A DNA stretch of 64,000 nt, from positions 62,001 through 126,000 of the forward strand of contig CAVRHY010000004.1 of NCBI GenBank assembly GCA_963721105.1, read 5' to 3'. The position numbers and the translations under genes were made by a program. Positions 39,015 through 48,696 of this stretch are shown here, piece by piece. Positions within the stretch are counted from its first letter, which is position 1, and each line of letters starts with the position of its first letter. The notes below the pieces were generated by a model, which searched no databases, was not told the DNA's origin, and saw nothing but the letters and a program-made list of their open reading frames with translations. This stretch comes from Thermohalobaculum sp963721105 (GTDB lineage: Bacteria > Pseudomonadota > Alphaproteobacteria > Rhodobacterales > Rhodobacteraceae).

Positions 39015-39719
39015 TTGACACACACGGCAGTCATCACCGGCGGCACCACGGGCATCGGCGCGGCGACGGCGGCGCTGCTGCGCGAGCAGGGCTGGCGGGT
39101 CGTCGCGACCGGCCTGACCGAGGCCGAGGTCGCGGCGGCAAACGCGAGCGGGGACGGCGAGGCGGAGGTGCTGGACGTCACCGATGACGCCGCCGTCACG
39201 GCGTTCTTCGCGCGCTTCGAGACGCTGGACGGTCTCGTCACCTCGGCCGGCATGGTGGCGCGCAATGCCGAGTACGACATCGCCACCTTCGCCCGCGTCA
39301 TCGACGTCAACCTGACCGGCACGATGCGCGCCGCCGTCGCCGCGCACCCGGCGCTTGCGCGCGCCGGCGGTGGGGTGGTCACCATCGCCTCGATCATGGG
39401 CTACGCGGCGAACCCGATGCAGCCGGCCTACTCGGCGTCGAAGGCCGGCATCGTCAACCTGACCCGGTCGCTGGCAGCGCGCTGGGCGGCCGATGGGGTC
39501 CGGGTCAACGCGGTGGCGCCGGGCTATATCGAGACGGCGATGACCGAGTTTGTCCGGACCGACAACGCCCGCGCCGCGTCTATCCTGGAGCGCCAGAAGC
39601 TCGGCCGATGGGGCCGGCCCGAGGAGGTCGCCGAACTGATTGTCTGGCTGCTGTCGGAGAAGGCCAGCTTCGTCACCGGCTCGACGCACCTGGTCGACGG
39701 CGGCTACACCACGACCTGA
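39015..39719 (+). CDS. SDR family oxidoreductase
   Basis: This is a short-chain dehydrogenase/reductase of 234 residues. The NAD(P)-binding motif is TGGTTGIGAAT and the catalytic YxxxK is in YSASKAGIVNLTRSLAARWA. NAVAPGYIETAMTE and the C-terminal GSTHLVDGGYTT are typical of 3-oxoacyl-ACP reductase-like members. I chose the TTG at 39015 because AGGGAGGGG lies eight bases upstream; the ATG at 38988 is the other option. The substrate is unknown and the gene stands alone. Confidence 0.85.
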   Translation: MTHTAVITGGTTGIGAATAALLREQGWRVVATGLTEAEVAAANASGDGEAEVLDVTDDAAVTAFFARFETLDGLVTSAGMVARNAEYDIATFARVIDVNLTGTMRAAVAAHPALARAGGGVVTIASIMGYAANPMQPAYSASKAGIVNLTRSLAARWAADGVRVNAVAPGYIETAMTEFVRTDNARAASILERQKLGRWGRPEEVAELIVWLLSEKASFVTGSTHLVDGGYTTT

Positions 39720-40068
39720 CGCCCGCCCCACCGACCGCTAGTCGGGGGAGGGATTGAGGGTCGCGCAGCGACCGCCGCAGGCGGCCTGCCCTTGTGGCCT
39801 CCGCCGACTGGCAGAATGTCGCGCCCGGCCCGACCCCGGGCGAGCCTTCCGCAGCACCCTTCTTTCGGCACGTCAGCCCAGCACCACCGTCGCCGAGCCA
39901 ATCCGCCGGGGCCGCCAGGCCGAGCGACAGGTCTCGCTCGCGCGACCAGCGCGAATTCCGTCAGGAACAGGCTGGCGCCCCCTCCGGCCGGTGGATTTGC
40001 AACCATCTCCAATGATTTGCGTTTCAGCCCCGACCAAGGGGATTTTACCACGTGCCAGGCGCGCGACA
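39720..40068. other. Intergenic region between SDR gene and pqiA
   Basis: This region is 349 bases long. The first 60 bases contain short stems (GGTCGC-GCA-GCGACC; GCCGC-AG-GCGGC) that may end SDR transcription. The last 90 bases are less GC-rich, with TGATTTGCG and GGATTTGCA as a near-repeat, and CCCC-GACCAA-GGGG followed by ATTTTA. The pqiA promoter is expected here, but none is clear. No gene is seen. Confidence 0.4.
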
Positions 40069-41293
40069 ATGACGGTTGCCTGCCCGGAATGCGGCGCCAT
40101 CCAGACCATCGCCCCGCTGCCCCGCCGCGCCACGGCGGAGTGCTATCGCTGCGACACCGCGCTGGCGCGGACGGCCGGGCGCAGCGCCGGGGCCACGATG
40201 GCGCTGGCGCTGGGTGCGCTCTGCCTTTTCTTCCCGGGCAACATGCTGCCGGCGATGCGCTCGGACCTTCTCGGCGGCTCGATCGAGGCGCGCGCCATCG
40301 ACGGCATCGGCGCCTTCTTCAACGTCGGCTGGCCCGTGCTGGCGTCCTTCGTCGCCATGTTCGTCATCATCGCGCCGATGCTGCGCGCGGCCTTCCTGGT
40401 GATCGTCCTGGGCGGGCTGAGGCTGGGCTACCATCAGCTCTGGCAGGGGCGGCTGTTCCGGCTGGCGCAGGCGCTGCGCGGCTGGTCGATGGCGCAGGTC
40501 TATCTCGCCGCCGGCGCCGTGACCTACAGCCGCGTCGCCGCGCAGCTCGATATCCAGCTGCTGCCCGGCGGCTGGTGCTTCATCGGCGCCGTGCTGCTGC
40601 TGCTGACGGCCGAGGCGTCGCTGGACCGCCGGCGCATCTGGAATGCGATCATGCCCGAGCGTCCCACCCGGCCCGGCGAGGCGGTAGTATCCTGCATCAG
40701 CTGCCAGATGGTCCAGCCGATCGAGCGGATCGGCGAGGACTGCCCGCGCTGCGCGCGGCGCCTGCGTATCCGCCGGCGCAACTCGATCGAGCGCACGGCG
40801 GCGCTGACGCTGGCCTCGATCTTCCTCCTCTATCCGGCCTATTTCCTGCCGATGATCGTCAGCGTGCAGCCGAACGGCGTCATGGAGCGCACGATCATGA
40901 ACGGCGTCGAGGAGCTCTTCAACCGCGGCTTCTGGTATCTCAGGCGTGATCATCTTCGTCGTCAGCATCGGCATCCCGATCGGCAAGCTCTGCGTGCTGC
41001 TCTGGCTGACGCTCAGCGTGCGTTTCCCCCACCGCGTCGGCCTGCTCTGGCGGACCTGGCTGCACCGGGTGGTGGACGAGATCAATCACTGGTCGTTCCT
41101 CGACCCCTTCATCGTCGCGCTGAACGCCTCGATGCTGGCCTATCCGGGCGTCGTCTCGGTCGAGCCGGCAGCGGGCGCGCTGGCCTTCTCGCTGGTGGTC
41201 GTGCTGACGATGATCGCCTCGCGCATGTTCGACGCGCGGCTGATGTGGGACGCGGTCGAGGACAAACACTCATGGAGGCCCGATGACCGATAA
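40069..41293 (+). CDS. pqiA: Paraquat-inducible protein A family (one frameshift)
   Basis: PqiA is an inner-membrane protein that works with the MCE protein PqiB in lipid traffic between membranes. It has about 407 residues. Two zinc-ribbon-like Cys pairs occur (CPECGAI with CYRCD; CISCQ with CPRC), each followed by a block of helices such as ALCLFFPGNMLPAM and FLLYPAYFLPMIVS. The frame changes near 40943 and the end reads WSFLDPFIVALNASMLAYPGV. Its stop lies inside pqiB, an overlap of 11 bases. Intact apart from the break. Confidence 0.87.
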
Positions 41294-42730
41294 CCACCCG
41301 CCGGAACCGTCCGCCGCCGACCAGCGCATCGACCCTCGCACCGGCCTGCCGCAGGCGCGCAGCCGGCGCACGCGCTGGCCCGGCTGGGTCTGGCTGATCC
41401 CGCTGGTCGCGCTCGGCTTCGCCACATGGCTCGCCATCAACGAGTGGGTGCTGGGGCCGCATCCGCTGGCCGTCCACTTCGCCAGCGTCGAGGGCATCAA
41501 GCCAGGCGCGCCGGTGCGCTACAAGGGCGTTCAGGTCGGCAGCGTCGACACGATCACGCTCGACGACGACCTGGCCGGCGCCACGCTGGTGCTCGACATG
41601 AACGGGCTCGACGGCCGGCTGGGCGACGGCACGCGCATCTGGATCCAGCGCCCGTCGCTGTCGCCCGGCCAGATCGGCAACCTGATCTCCGGCCCGTATC
41701 TCGCCATCGCGCCGGGCGGCCAGGGCGAGGTCGACGAGCTGCAGGGCCTCGACGAGGCGCCCATCCTGCCGCCCGACGGGCCGGGGCGCAGCTTTGTCCT
41801 GACCGTCGACGACGGCGAGGGCATCGACGCCGGCGCGCCGGTGCGGTTCCGCGGCATGAAGGTCGGTCGCGTGCTCGGCAAGCGCTTCGGCGAGGATGGC
41901 GGCGTCGAGTTGCCGGTCTTCATCGACGGCGACCACGCCCAACTGGTCCATGAGGCGACGGTGTTCTGGCGGGCCGGCGGGCTGGCGGTCGACAAGGGCG
42001 CTGGCGGACTGGACATCGACTTTCCGTCCTTCGCCTCGCTGGCGACGGGCGCCGTGGCCTTCGACACCCCGGCCGTGCTCGCGGGTGCGCAGGCCGAGGC
42101 GGACGCCCGCTTCGCGCTCTGGGACAGCCGCAAGGATGCGGCGACCGCGCAGACCGGGCCGCGGCTTGCCTACATGCTGGTCTTCCCCGATCCCGTCGGG
42201 GACCTTGGCCAGGGCGCGCCGGTGACGCTGGCCGGCAAGCAGATCGGCCGCGTCGCCGGCACGACGCTCGAGGTCGCGCCGGACGGCAGCGGCCTGATCA
42301 CGCCAGTGACGATCGTGCTGGACGCGCGCCAGCTCGGCATCGACGATCTGGCCAGCCTCGACACGCGCGAGGCGTTGCGCGCGCGGGTGGACGCCATCGT
42401 CGGCAAGCTGGTGTCGATCGGGATGCGGGCGAAGGTGGCCGAGGGCGGCATCGTCTTCGGCGCCAGGTCGATCGAGCTGGTCATCGACCGCTCCACGCCG
42501 CCGGGGAGCTTCGATCCCGGCCAGGACCCGCCGGTGATCCCCACCGCGGGCGGCAAAGGCGGCTCTGGCGGAGTCGCGTCGGGCGCCGCAGCCTCGGGCG
42601 CCGCAGCCTCGGGCGGCACGGGGTCCGGCGCCGCCGGGTCGGGCGCGCGGCGGCCGGCGATGCGACCGGGAGCGGTCCGACGACCCAAGGCGGCGCCGCC
42701 GCGCCGGCCCAGCGCGGGAACGGCGGCTGA
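41283..42730 (+). CDS. pqiB: MCE-domain lipid-transport protein PqiB (3' frameshift)
   Basis: PqiB-like proteins span the periplasm with stacked MCE domains. This one has about 482 residues. The N-terminal anchor is WVWLIPLVALGFATWLAI. MCE domains follow near residues 55-150, 160-250 and 290-410; VHFASVEGIKPGAPVRYKGVQVG and VDDGEGIDAGAPVRFRGMKVGRV show the conserved start of two of them. After residue 430 the tail is Gly/Ser/Ala-rich. A break near 42645 is inferred because the second frame gives a matching low-complexity end and a stop at 42728-42730. pqiC is not seen. Confidence 0.87.
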
Positions 42731-42836
42731 GAGGTGCGGGCCGGGGCGTGAATGGCGCGCGCGCCGGTCGAGGCGGCGTTTGCGAGGCCACGATTCGGCG
42801 GCTACATTGGCAGCCGCTTCAATCCGAGGATCGACG

Positions 42837-43365
42837 ATGCCAGATGACCTCCCCCTCTCCGCGGTGCCCGTCGCGCTCGACCGCGACCGGTTCCTGCGCA
42901 ACCTGCTGCGCGAGCTGTCCGGCACGCTGGAAAGCGTCGTGGGGATCGACGAGGCGTCCGGCTACATCAGCGTCGTCGGCGGCGCGGTCGGCGAGCAGAT
43001 CGACTCCGACTACCGCGCCGCGCTGAACGTCGAACAAGCTGACGCGCGACCAGGTCGCCCGGACGCTGGTCGACCTCAAGCGCCGCATCGAGGGCGACTT
43101 CTACATCATCGAGGAGACCGAGGACCGCATCGTGCTGGGCAACCGCGCCTGCCCGTTCGGCGACTACGTCGAAGGCCGGCCGTCGCTCTGCATGATGACC
43201 TCGAACGTCTTCGGCTCGATCACCGCGCGCAACCTCGGCTATGCGCGCGTGCAGATCGAAGAGGCGATCGCCCGCGGCGACCCCGGTTGCCGCGTCGTCG
43301 TCCACCTGAAGCCGGTCGATGCGCCCGAGCCGGACTCTCGCGAGTATTTCGGTCCCGATCGATGA
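42837..43365 (+). CDS. Methanogen output domain 1-type signalling protein
   Basis: This cytosolic protein of about 176 residues resembles the methanogen output domain 1 (MOD1) family found beside sensor kinases. LLRELSGTLESVVGIDEASGYISVVGG opens it. RACPFGDYVEGRPSLCMMTSNVFG and ARGDPGCRVVVHLKP are conserved and include two Cys, perhaps a redox or metal site. One base too many near 43037 (GTCGAACAAG where GTCGACAAG keeps the frame) splits it. Its stop overlaps the kinase start by ATGA. It probably signals to, or is controlled by, the kinase and regulator that follow. Confidence 0.78.
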
Positions 43366-44486
43366 ACCGGAGTGGCCTGGCGCAGGGGGTCATAGACGCG
43401 CTGCCCGAGCCGGCCTTCCTTCTGACGCGGGAGGGCGGCATCATCGGCGCGAACCGCGCCGCCCGCGGGATGCTGGGCGACGGGACGCCCGGGGACAACC
43501 TGGCCGACCGACTGCTGACGCCGCGCGACGAGGTCGAGAGTTACCTGGCGCGCTGCCGGGCGACGACGACGCCGATGCCTGGCGCGCTGACCTTCCGCAT
43601 GACGGACGGCGAGATGCGCTTTCGCGTGAACTGCGCCAGGCTGTCCGGCCGCTCGGACGAGGTCGTGCTGCTGCTGCGCTGCGCCGATCAGCGCGGCGGC
43701 CGCTTCTCGATCCTGGCCGAGCGGGTGCGCCAGCTGGACGCGGAATTGCGCCGGCGCGTGCGCGAGAAGGCGGTGCTGCGCGAGGCGCTCGACGAAAACC
43801 GCAACCTGATGCGCGAGCTGCAGCACCGGGTGAAGAACAACATTCAGATGATGATCTCGCTCCTCTCCATGTCGGCCGCCAATGGCGGCACGCCCGAGGT
43901 GCAGATCTTCGTCAACGGCGCCAAGGACCGCTTTCGTGCGCTGGCGACGACGCAGGACCTGATCTACGAGGCGCAGTCCGCCAGCGTCATCCCGGCACGC
44001 GAGCTGTTCGGCAGGCTGGCCCGCGCGCTGGCCGATAGCACCGAAGGCGCCGTCGCCATCAGCACCGACATCGCGGATATCCAGCTGCCGCAGGAAAGCG
44101 CGCACTGCCTGGCGCTGATCGTCAACGAACTCGTGACCAATTCCATCAAGCACGGGATGAGCGACGGCACGGGCTCGATCCGCATCGCGCTCGATCGCGA
44201 GGACGGGCAGATCCGGCTGGTGGTGCGGGATGACGGCCCCGGCTACCCGGCGCTCGAACTCGTTGCCGCGCTCCTCGGGCCTGACGCTGGTGCGCGGGCT
44301 CTGCCGGCAGATCGGCGCGGCGCTGGAGCTGGGCGGCAACGGGAGAACGGCGGCGGACCGGGGACGGCGGCAACCTGGGCGGGGCGTGCAGCGTTGTCAC
44401 CTTTGCCGAAGCCCGGGCGAGTGGACCCGCCATTGCCGACAAGGGGCGACAGGACCGGACCGCCGGCACTCCGGCCTCGACTTGAG
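43362..44486 (+). CDS. PAS-like HWE/HisKA_2 sensor histidine kinase
   Basis: This soluble histidine kinase has about 374 residues. Residues 10-110 form a PAS-like sensor (VIDALPEPAFLLTREGGIIGANRAARGML). The phospho-acceptor motif is ELQHRVKNNIQMMISLLSM, the HisKA_2/HWE type. The N-box is LIVNELVTNSIKHG and the G-box begins DDGPGYP. Near 44255 the sequence reads CTCGAACTCG; removing one A gives YPALDSLPRSSGLTLVRGL. A second break lies near 44345, and the last frame ends TPAST at 44486. No membrane segment is seen. It is coupled to the MOD1 gene and precedes a lone receiver protein. Confidence 0.83.
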
Positions 44487-44591
44487 GGGTCGAATTCTAT
44501 AGCGTCGCTTACGCGCGACGATGGCAGGCGAACCGCGGAGGCTTCGTGACTATTCCCTTGGCAATGCCGTTGCAGGTGTATCCCGGTTCTT

Positions 44592-45005
44592 ATGCATCCC
44601 GGCCCCTCTGGTTCTCGCGCGGGTCCTGCCACGCGCAAGCTCCGCGCGATGATCGTCGAGGACGAGTTCATCATCGCGCTCGAACTCGAGATGGTGCTGT
44701 CCGAGCTGGGGATCGAGGTCGTCGCCTCGGCCGACACGGTCGACAAGGCGGTCGAGTTGGTCGGCGAGATCCGGCCGGATTTCGTCACGATGGACATCAA
44801 GCTGCCGGGCGACCGCGACGGCATCGACGGAGCCACCGAGATCTTCGAGCGCTTCGGTGTCCGCTCGATCTTCGTCTCGGCCTACAAGGATGACGAGATG
44901 CTGGCCCGCGCCAGCGCGGCGCAGCCGCTCGGCTGGGTGCGCAAGCCGGTTTCGACCTCGGCCCTGCGCGCCGTCATTCCCAACCCGGCGGGCGGCATGC
45001 ACTGA
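44592..45005 (+). CDS. Single-domain response regulator
   Basis: This is a receiver-only protein of 137 residues with no DNA-binding domain. AMIVEDEFIIALELEMVLSELG has the acidic pair. Phospho-acceptor Asp is in FVTMDIKLPGDRDGIDGA, the Ser/Thr position is in IFVSAYKDD, and the Lys is in GWVRKPVSTS. It lies 105 bases after the HWE kinase and is the likely acceptor of its phosphate. It may pass the signal on to a partner protein. Whether the start is at 44592 or at the internal ATG at 44649 is uncertain. Confidence 0.85.
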   Translation: MHPGPSGSRAGPATRKLRAMIVEDEFIIALELEMVLSELGIEVVASADTVDKAVELVGEIRPDFVTMDIKLPGDRDGIDGATEIFERFGVRSIFVSAYKDDEMLARASAAQPLGWVRKPVSTSALRAVIPNPAGGMH

Positions 45006-45040
45006 CGGGCGGGCGGCTCCGCCCGCTTGCCGCCGCAGCC

Positions 45041-46072
45041 ATGCACAGCACGCGCCTCATCCACATCGTCGGCTGCCACGCCGAGGGCGAGGTCGGAGAT
45101 GTCATCGTCGGCGGCGTCGCGCCGCCGCCCGGCGCCACCGTCTGGGAGCAGTCGCGCTTCATCGCCCGCGACGGGGTCTTGCGCGACTTCGTGCTGAACG
45201 AGCCGCGCGGCGGCGTCTTCCGGCACGTCAATCTGCTGGTGCCGCCGAAAACGCCAGGCGCCGACGCCGCCTTCATCATCATGGAGCCCGAGGACACGCC
45301 GCCGATGTCCGGCTCGAATTCGATCTGCGTGGCCACGGTGCTGCTGGAGACGGGCATCGTTCCGATGCGCGAGCCCGAGACCGAGCTGGTGCTGGAAGCC
45401 CCCGCCGGGCTGGTGCGCGTCCGCGCCGAGTGCCGCGGTGGTCGGGTCGGGCAGGTCCGCATCACCAACGTCCCCAGCTTCGCCGACCGGATGGGCGTCG
45501 CGCTCGAGGTGCCGGGCCTCGGCACGTTGACCGTCGACACGGCCTATGGTGGCGACAGCTTCGTCATCGCCGACGCCCGCGCGCTCGGCTTTGCCGTCGC
45601 CCCCGACGAGGCGCGCGCGCTGGCCGAGACCGGCATCCGCATCACCCGCGCGGCGAACGAGCAGCTCGGCTTCCGCCACCCGGAGAACGCCGGCTGGGAC
45701 CATATCAGCTTCTGCCAGCTCGCCGCGCCGGTCGAGTTGGTGGACGGCATGAAGACCGGCCGCAACGCCGTCGTCGTGCGCCCCGGCAAGATCGACCGCT
45801 CGCCGACCGGCACCGGCTGCTCGGCCCGCATGGCGGTGCTGCACGCCCGCGGCGAGCTGGCCGTCGGCGAGCCGTTCCTCGGCGTCTCGATCATCGGCTC
45901 GCGCTTCGACTGCCGCATCGAGGACGCGGCGACGGTCGCCGGCCGGTCCGCCATCATCCCCTCGATCGCCGGCCGCGCCTGGCTGACCGGCACGCGCCAG
46001 CTGATGCTCGACCCCGAGGACCCCTGGCCCGGCGGCTATCGCCTCTCCGATACCTGGCCCCGGCTGGGGTAG
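45041..46072 (+). CDS. Proline racemase superfamily enzyme with Ser/Cys site
   Basis: This protein of 343 residues belongs to the proline racemase family. The first catalytic position is Ser90 in PPMSGSNSICVAT, where proline racemase has Cys. The second is Cys260 in RSPTGTGCSARMAVL. As I recall the literature, a Ser/Cys pair marks enzymes able to catalyse both 4-hydroxyproline epimerisation and trans-3-hydroxyproline dehydration; Cys/Cys gives racemase or epimerase, and Cys/Thr gives dehydratase. HIVGCHAEGEVGDVIVGG is the family start. No hydroxyproline catabolic genes are adjacent. Intact. Confidence 0.85.
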   Translation: MHSTRLIHIVGCHAEGEVGDVIVGGVAPPPGATVWEQSRFIARDGVLRDFVLNEPRGGVFRHVNLLVPPKTPGADAAFIIMEPEDTPPMSGSNSICVATVLLETGIVPMREPETELVLEAPAGLVRVRAECRGGRVGQVRITNVPSFADRMGVALEVPGLGTLTVDTAYGGDSFVIADARALGFAVAPDEARALAETGIRITRAANEQLGFRHPENAGWDHISFCQLAAPVELVDGMKTGRNAVVVRPGKIDRSPTGTGCSARMAVLHARGELAVGEPFLGVSIIGSRFDCRIEDAATVAGRSAIIPSIAGRAWLTGTRQLMLDPEDPWPGGYRLSDTWPRLG

Positions 46073-46136
46073 GGCCCAAGTCGCCCGGCCCAGGCACCGC
46101 CCCGGCCGGTCATGCCCGCGGAGGCAGGCATCTCTG

Positions 46137-46221
46137 CCGGAACAAACAGCAACAGATCAAGGAAAATTCCAGAATAACAAGCGCTGTCAATGGCTTGACA
46201 ACGGCCTCACGCGTGAGGCCG
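46137..46221. promoter_or_regulatory. AT-rich dyads between convergent genes
   Basis: This stretch between the convergent proline-racemase-family gene and ubiG is unusually AT-rich for the window (46138-46200). It holds TGTCAA-TGGC-TTGACA (46185-46200), a perfect dyad, then the 20-bp palindrome CGGCCTCACG/CGTGAGGCCG (46202-46221). The second could be a bidirectional terminator stem, though T-runs are weak. The first resembles an operator or back-to-back -35 boxes. Confidence 0.45.
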
Positions 46222-46236
46222 CCCGGCCGCGCCCGC

Positions 46237-46992
46237 TCAGCCCGGCCGCACCGCCGCCGTGACGTAGTTCACGTCCAGATCCCGATCCGACAGCCGCCAG
46301 GTCCAGCCCAGCGGATCGAAGACGAAGCCCTTGCGGTCGACGGGCGTCAGCCCGGCATCGCTCAGCATGGCGAACAGCTCGTCCGGCATGACGAACTTCT
46401 GCCAGTCATGCGTGCCGGCCGGCAGCCAGCGCAGCACGCGCTCGGCGCCGACGACGGCCATCAGCCATGCCTTGCCGGTGCGATTGATCGTCGATGTCAG
46501 CATCAGCCCGCCCGGCCGCAGCAGCCGGGCGCAGGCGTCGAGATACCCCTGCGGGTCGGCGACGTGCTCGACCACCTCCATGTTCAGCACGACGTGGAAC
46601 GCCTCGCCCGCCGCGGCCAGCGCCTCGGCCGTCGTTGCGCGATAGTCGATCGCCAGATCCATCTGCCGGGCATGCGCCGCCGCCACCGCGATGTTGCCCT
46701 CAGCGGCATCCGCGCCCACCACCTCGGCGCCCAGCCGTGCCATCGGCTCGGACAGCAGCCCGCCGCCGCAGCCGATGTCGAGCAGCCGCAGACCCTCCAG
46801 CGGCCGCCGGGCGCTCGGATCGCGGCCATGCTGCGCCATGATCTGGTCGACGGCATATCCCAGCCGGCACGGGTTCAGCGCGTGCAGCGGTTTCAGCGGC
46901 CCGTCGGGATCCCACCAGCGCTCGGCCATCGCTTCGAAACGGGCGATCTCGCCCGGATCGACCGTGCCCGTCCCGCGTTCACCGACTGACAT
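46237..46992 (-). CDS. ubiG: Bifunctional ubiquinone 3-O-methyltransferase UbiG
   Basis: UbiG carries out both O-methylations in ubiquinone synthesis using SAM. It has 251 residues. The start ARFEAMAERWWDPDGPLKPLHALNP is diagnostic. The SAM motif is LLDIGCGGGLLSEPMARLG, then NMEVVEHVADPQGYL and the C-terminal FVFDPLGWTWRLSDRDLDVNY. I chose the ATG at 46992 because GAGGG lies just upstream; ATGs at 47019 and 47028 are also in frame. Intact. The next gene is divergent. Confidence 0.93.
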   Translation of the reverse strand: MSVGERGTGTVDPGEIARFEAMAERWWDPDGPLKPLHALNPCRLGYAVDQIMAQHGRDPSARRPLEGLRLLDIGCGGGLLSEPMARLGAEVVGADAAEGNIAVAAAHARQMDLAIDYRATTAEALAAAGEAFHVVLNMEVVEHVADPQGYLDACARLLRPGGLMLTSTINRTGKAWLMAVVGAERVLRWLPAGTHDWQKFVMPDELFAMLSDAGLTPVDRKGFVFDPLGWTWRLSDRDLDVNYVTAAVRPG

Positions 46993-47091
46993 CGACCCTC
47001 GGAGGTTTCCGCTTTGCATGATCAGCATAGTGCAGTATCCGGCGCTGGGCCACGCCTTGAAAGCGCGCGTCGCCGCGGCGAAAGGACCGGA

Positions 47092-48039
47092 GTGACGACA
47101 CCGCGGCTTTACCCGCAGATCGAGCCCTACAGCCGGTTCCGCATCGAGGTGGGGGACGGCCACGACCTGTACTGCGAGCTCTGCGGCAATCCCGACGGCA
47201 AGACCGCCGTCGTCCTGCATGGCGGGCCGGGCGCCGGTTGCAGCCCGTTCATGCGCCGCTTCTTCGACCCCCGGGTCTATCGCATCCTGCTATTCGACCA
47301 GCGCGGCGCCGGCAAGTCAACGCCCTCGGGCGGGCTCGACAGCAACACGACCTGGGATCTCGTCGGCGACCTCGAGCGGCTGCGCATGCATCTCGATGTA
47401 GAGCGCTGGCTGCTGTTCGGCGGCTCTTGGGGCTCGGCGCTGGCGCTGCTCTATGCGCAGAGCCATCCCGAGCGCGTCTCCGGGCTGTTGCTGCGCGGCG
47501 TCTTCACGATGACCGATGCCGAGCTGCAGTGGTTCTACGGCGGTGGCGCTGCTCGGTTCTACCCGGACGCCTGGGAGGACTTCGTCGAGCCGATCCCGGC
47601 GGTCGAACGCGACGACCTGATCGGTGCCTATCACCGCCGGCTGACCGGCGAGGACGAATCCGTCCAGACGCGCTTTGCCCGCCCCTGGGTGCGTTGGGAG
47701 ACCTCGACCGCGGCGCTTCGCCCGCCGCGCGGCAACCCGCCGGTCAACGGCAGCTATGCCCGCGCCTTCGCCCGGATCGAGAGCCATTTCTTCCACCACC
47801 GGGGCTGGCTCGAGAGCGACGACCAGATCCTGGCCGGCATGGAGCGCATCGCCCACATTCCGGGCGTTATCGTCCAGGGTCGCTACGACGTCATCTGCCC
47901 GCCGCGGACGGCCATGCGCATCGCCGGGGCCTGGCCGGCCACCGAACTGGTGCTGATCGACGACGCCGGACACGCGCTCAGCGAGCCCGGCATCACCTCT
48001 GCCCTGATCGAAGCGACCGACCGCTTCCGCTCGAACTAG
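47092..48039 (+). CDS. pip: Prolyl aminopeptidase (proline iminopeptidase)
   Basis: This alpha/beta-hydrolase peptidase removes N-terminal proline. It has 315 residues. HGGPGAGCSPFMRRFFDP holds the oxyanion loop. The nucleophile is in LFGGSWGSALALLYAQ, the Asp in QGRYDVICPP and the His near DDAGHALSEPG. PQIEPYSRFRIEVGDGHDLYCELCGNPDG is the usual N-terminus. The GTG at 47092 follows AAAGGA. It is a cytosolic enzyme and intact. Confidence 0.92.
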   Translation: MTTPRLYPQIEPYSRFRIEVGDGHDLYCELCGNPDGKTAVVLHGGPGAGCSPFMRRFFDPRVYRILLFDQRGAGKSTPSGGLDSNTTWDLVGDLERLRMHLDVERWLLFGGSWGSALALLYAQSHPERVSGLLLRGVFTMTDAELQWFYGGGAARFYPDAWEDFVEPIPAVERDDLIGAYHRRLTGEDESVQTRFARPWVRWETSTAALRPPRGNPPVNGSYARAFARIESHFFHHRGWLESDDQILAGMERIAHIPGVIVQGRYDVICPPRTAMRIAGAWPATELVLIDDAGHALSEPGITSALIEATDRFRSN

Positions 48040-48150
48040 GCGGGCCGGCCGGGGGGGGGCGCCTGCGTGCGCTTTCAGCGGTGCGTGCGAGCACGCACCC
48101 TGCCTTCCGCCCGGCGCCGGGATCGTCGAGGCACGCGGCGCGGCCGCTCC

Positions 48151-48552
48151 TCACTCCTCGGCGTCGAGGTCGCGGCGCACGCGGTCCTGGCCCAGCATCT
48201 CGCGCGTCCGGTCCATGCGGTCATAGCTCTCGTCGACGACGAAGCGCAGCTCTGGCGCGTAGCGCAGCCGGATGGCGCGGCTCAGCGCGCGGCGGATCTC
48301 GTTCCGCGCGCGGTTCAGCGCCGCCAGCGTCCTGTCGACGTCGCGCCCGCCCAGCGGCAGCACGTAGACCGTGGCGACGCGGAGGTCGGGCGAGGTCTGC
48401 ACCTCGCCGACGGTGATCGACACGCCGGCCAGGTCCGGCTCGTGCAGGTCGCCGCGCAGCAGGATCTCGGAGATCGTGCGCCGGATCAGCTCGCCGACGC
48501 GAAGCTGGCGCTGCGAGGGTCCGGCTGGGTCGTCGAACTGCCGTCTGGGCAT
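48151..48552 (-). CDS. rbfA: Ribosome-binding factor A
   Basis: RbfA assists 16S maturation and cold adaptation by binding the 30S subunit. It has 133 residues with a KH-like fold. QRQLRVGELIRRTISEILLRGDL, VSITVGEVQTSPDLRVATVYVLPLGG and LRFVVDESYDRMDR are characteristic. Its usual partners infB, nusA and truB are absent; the gene is alone on the minus strand between pip and fadJ. Intact. Confidence 0.94.
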   Translation of the reverse strand: MPRRQFDDPAGPSQRQLRVGELIRRTISEILLRGDLHEPDLAGVSITVGEVQTSPDLRVATVYVLPLGGRDVDRTLAALNRARNEIRRALSRAIRLRYAPELRFVVDESYDRMDRTREMLGQDRVRRDLDAEE

Positions 48553-48696
48553 CCGGGCCTCCTTGAAAACATCATGGTCGCACCCCGGTGCGGTCCTGTC
48601 GACACCGCGCCCCGGGGGCCGTTGCGGCCGCGGCCGGGCCGCCCGCGCCTGAGCGAACGCCCGAAGCCGTCGTGCCGTTCGGGTCGACGCCGGCCG

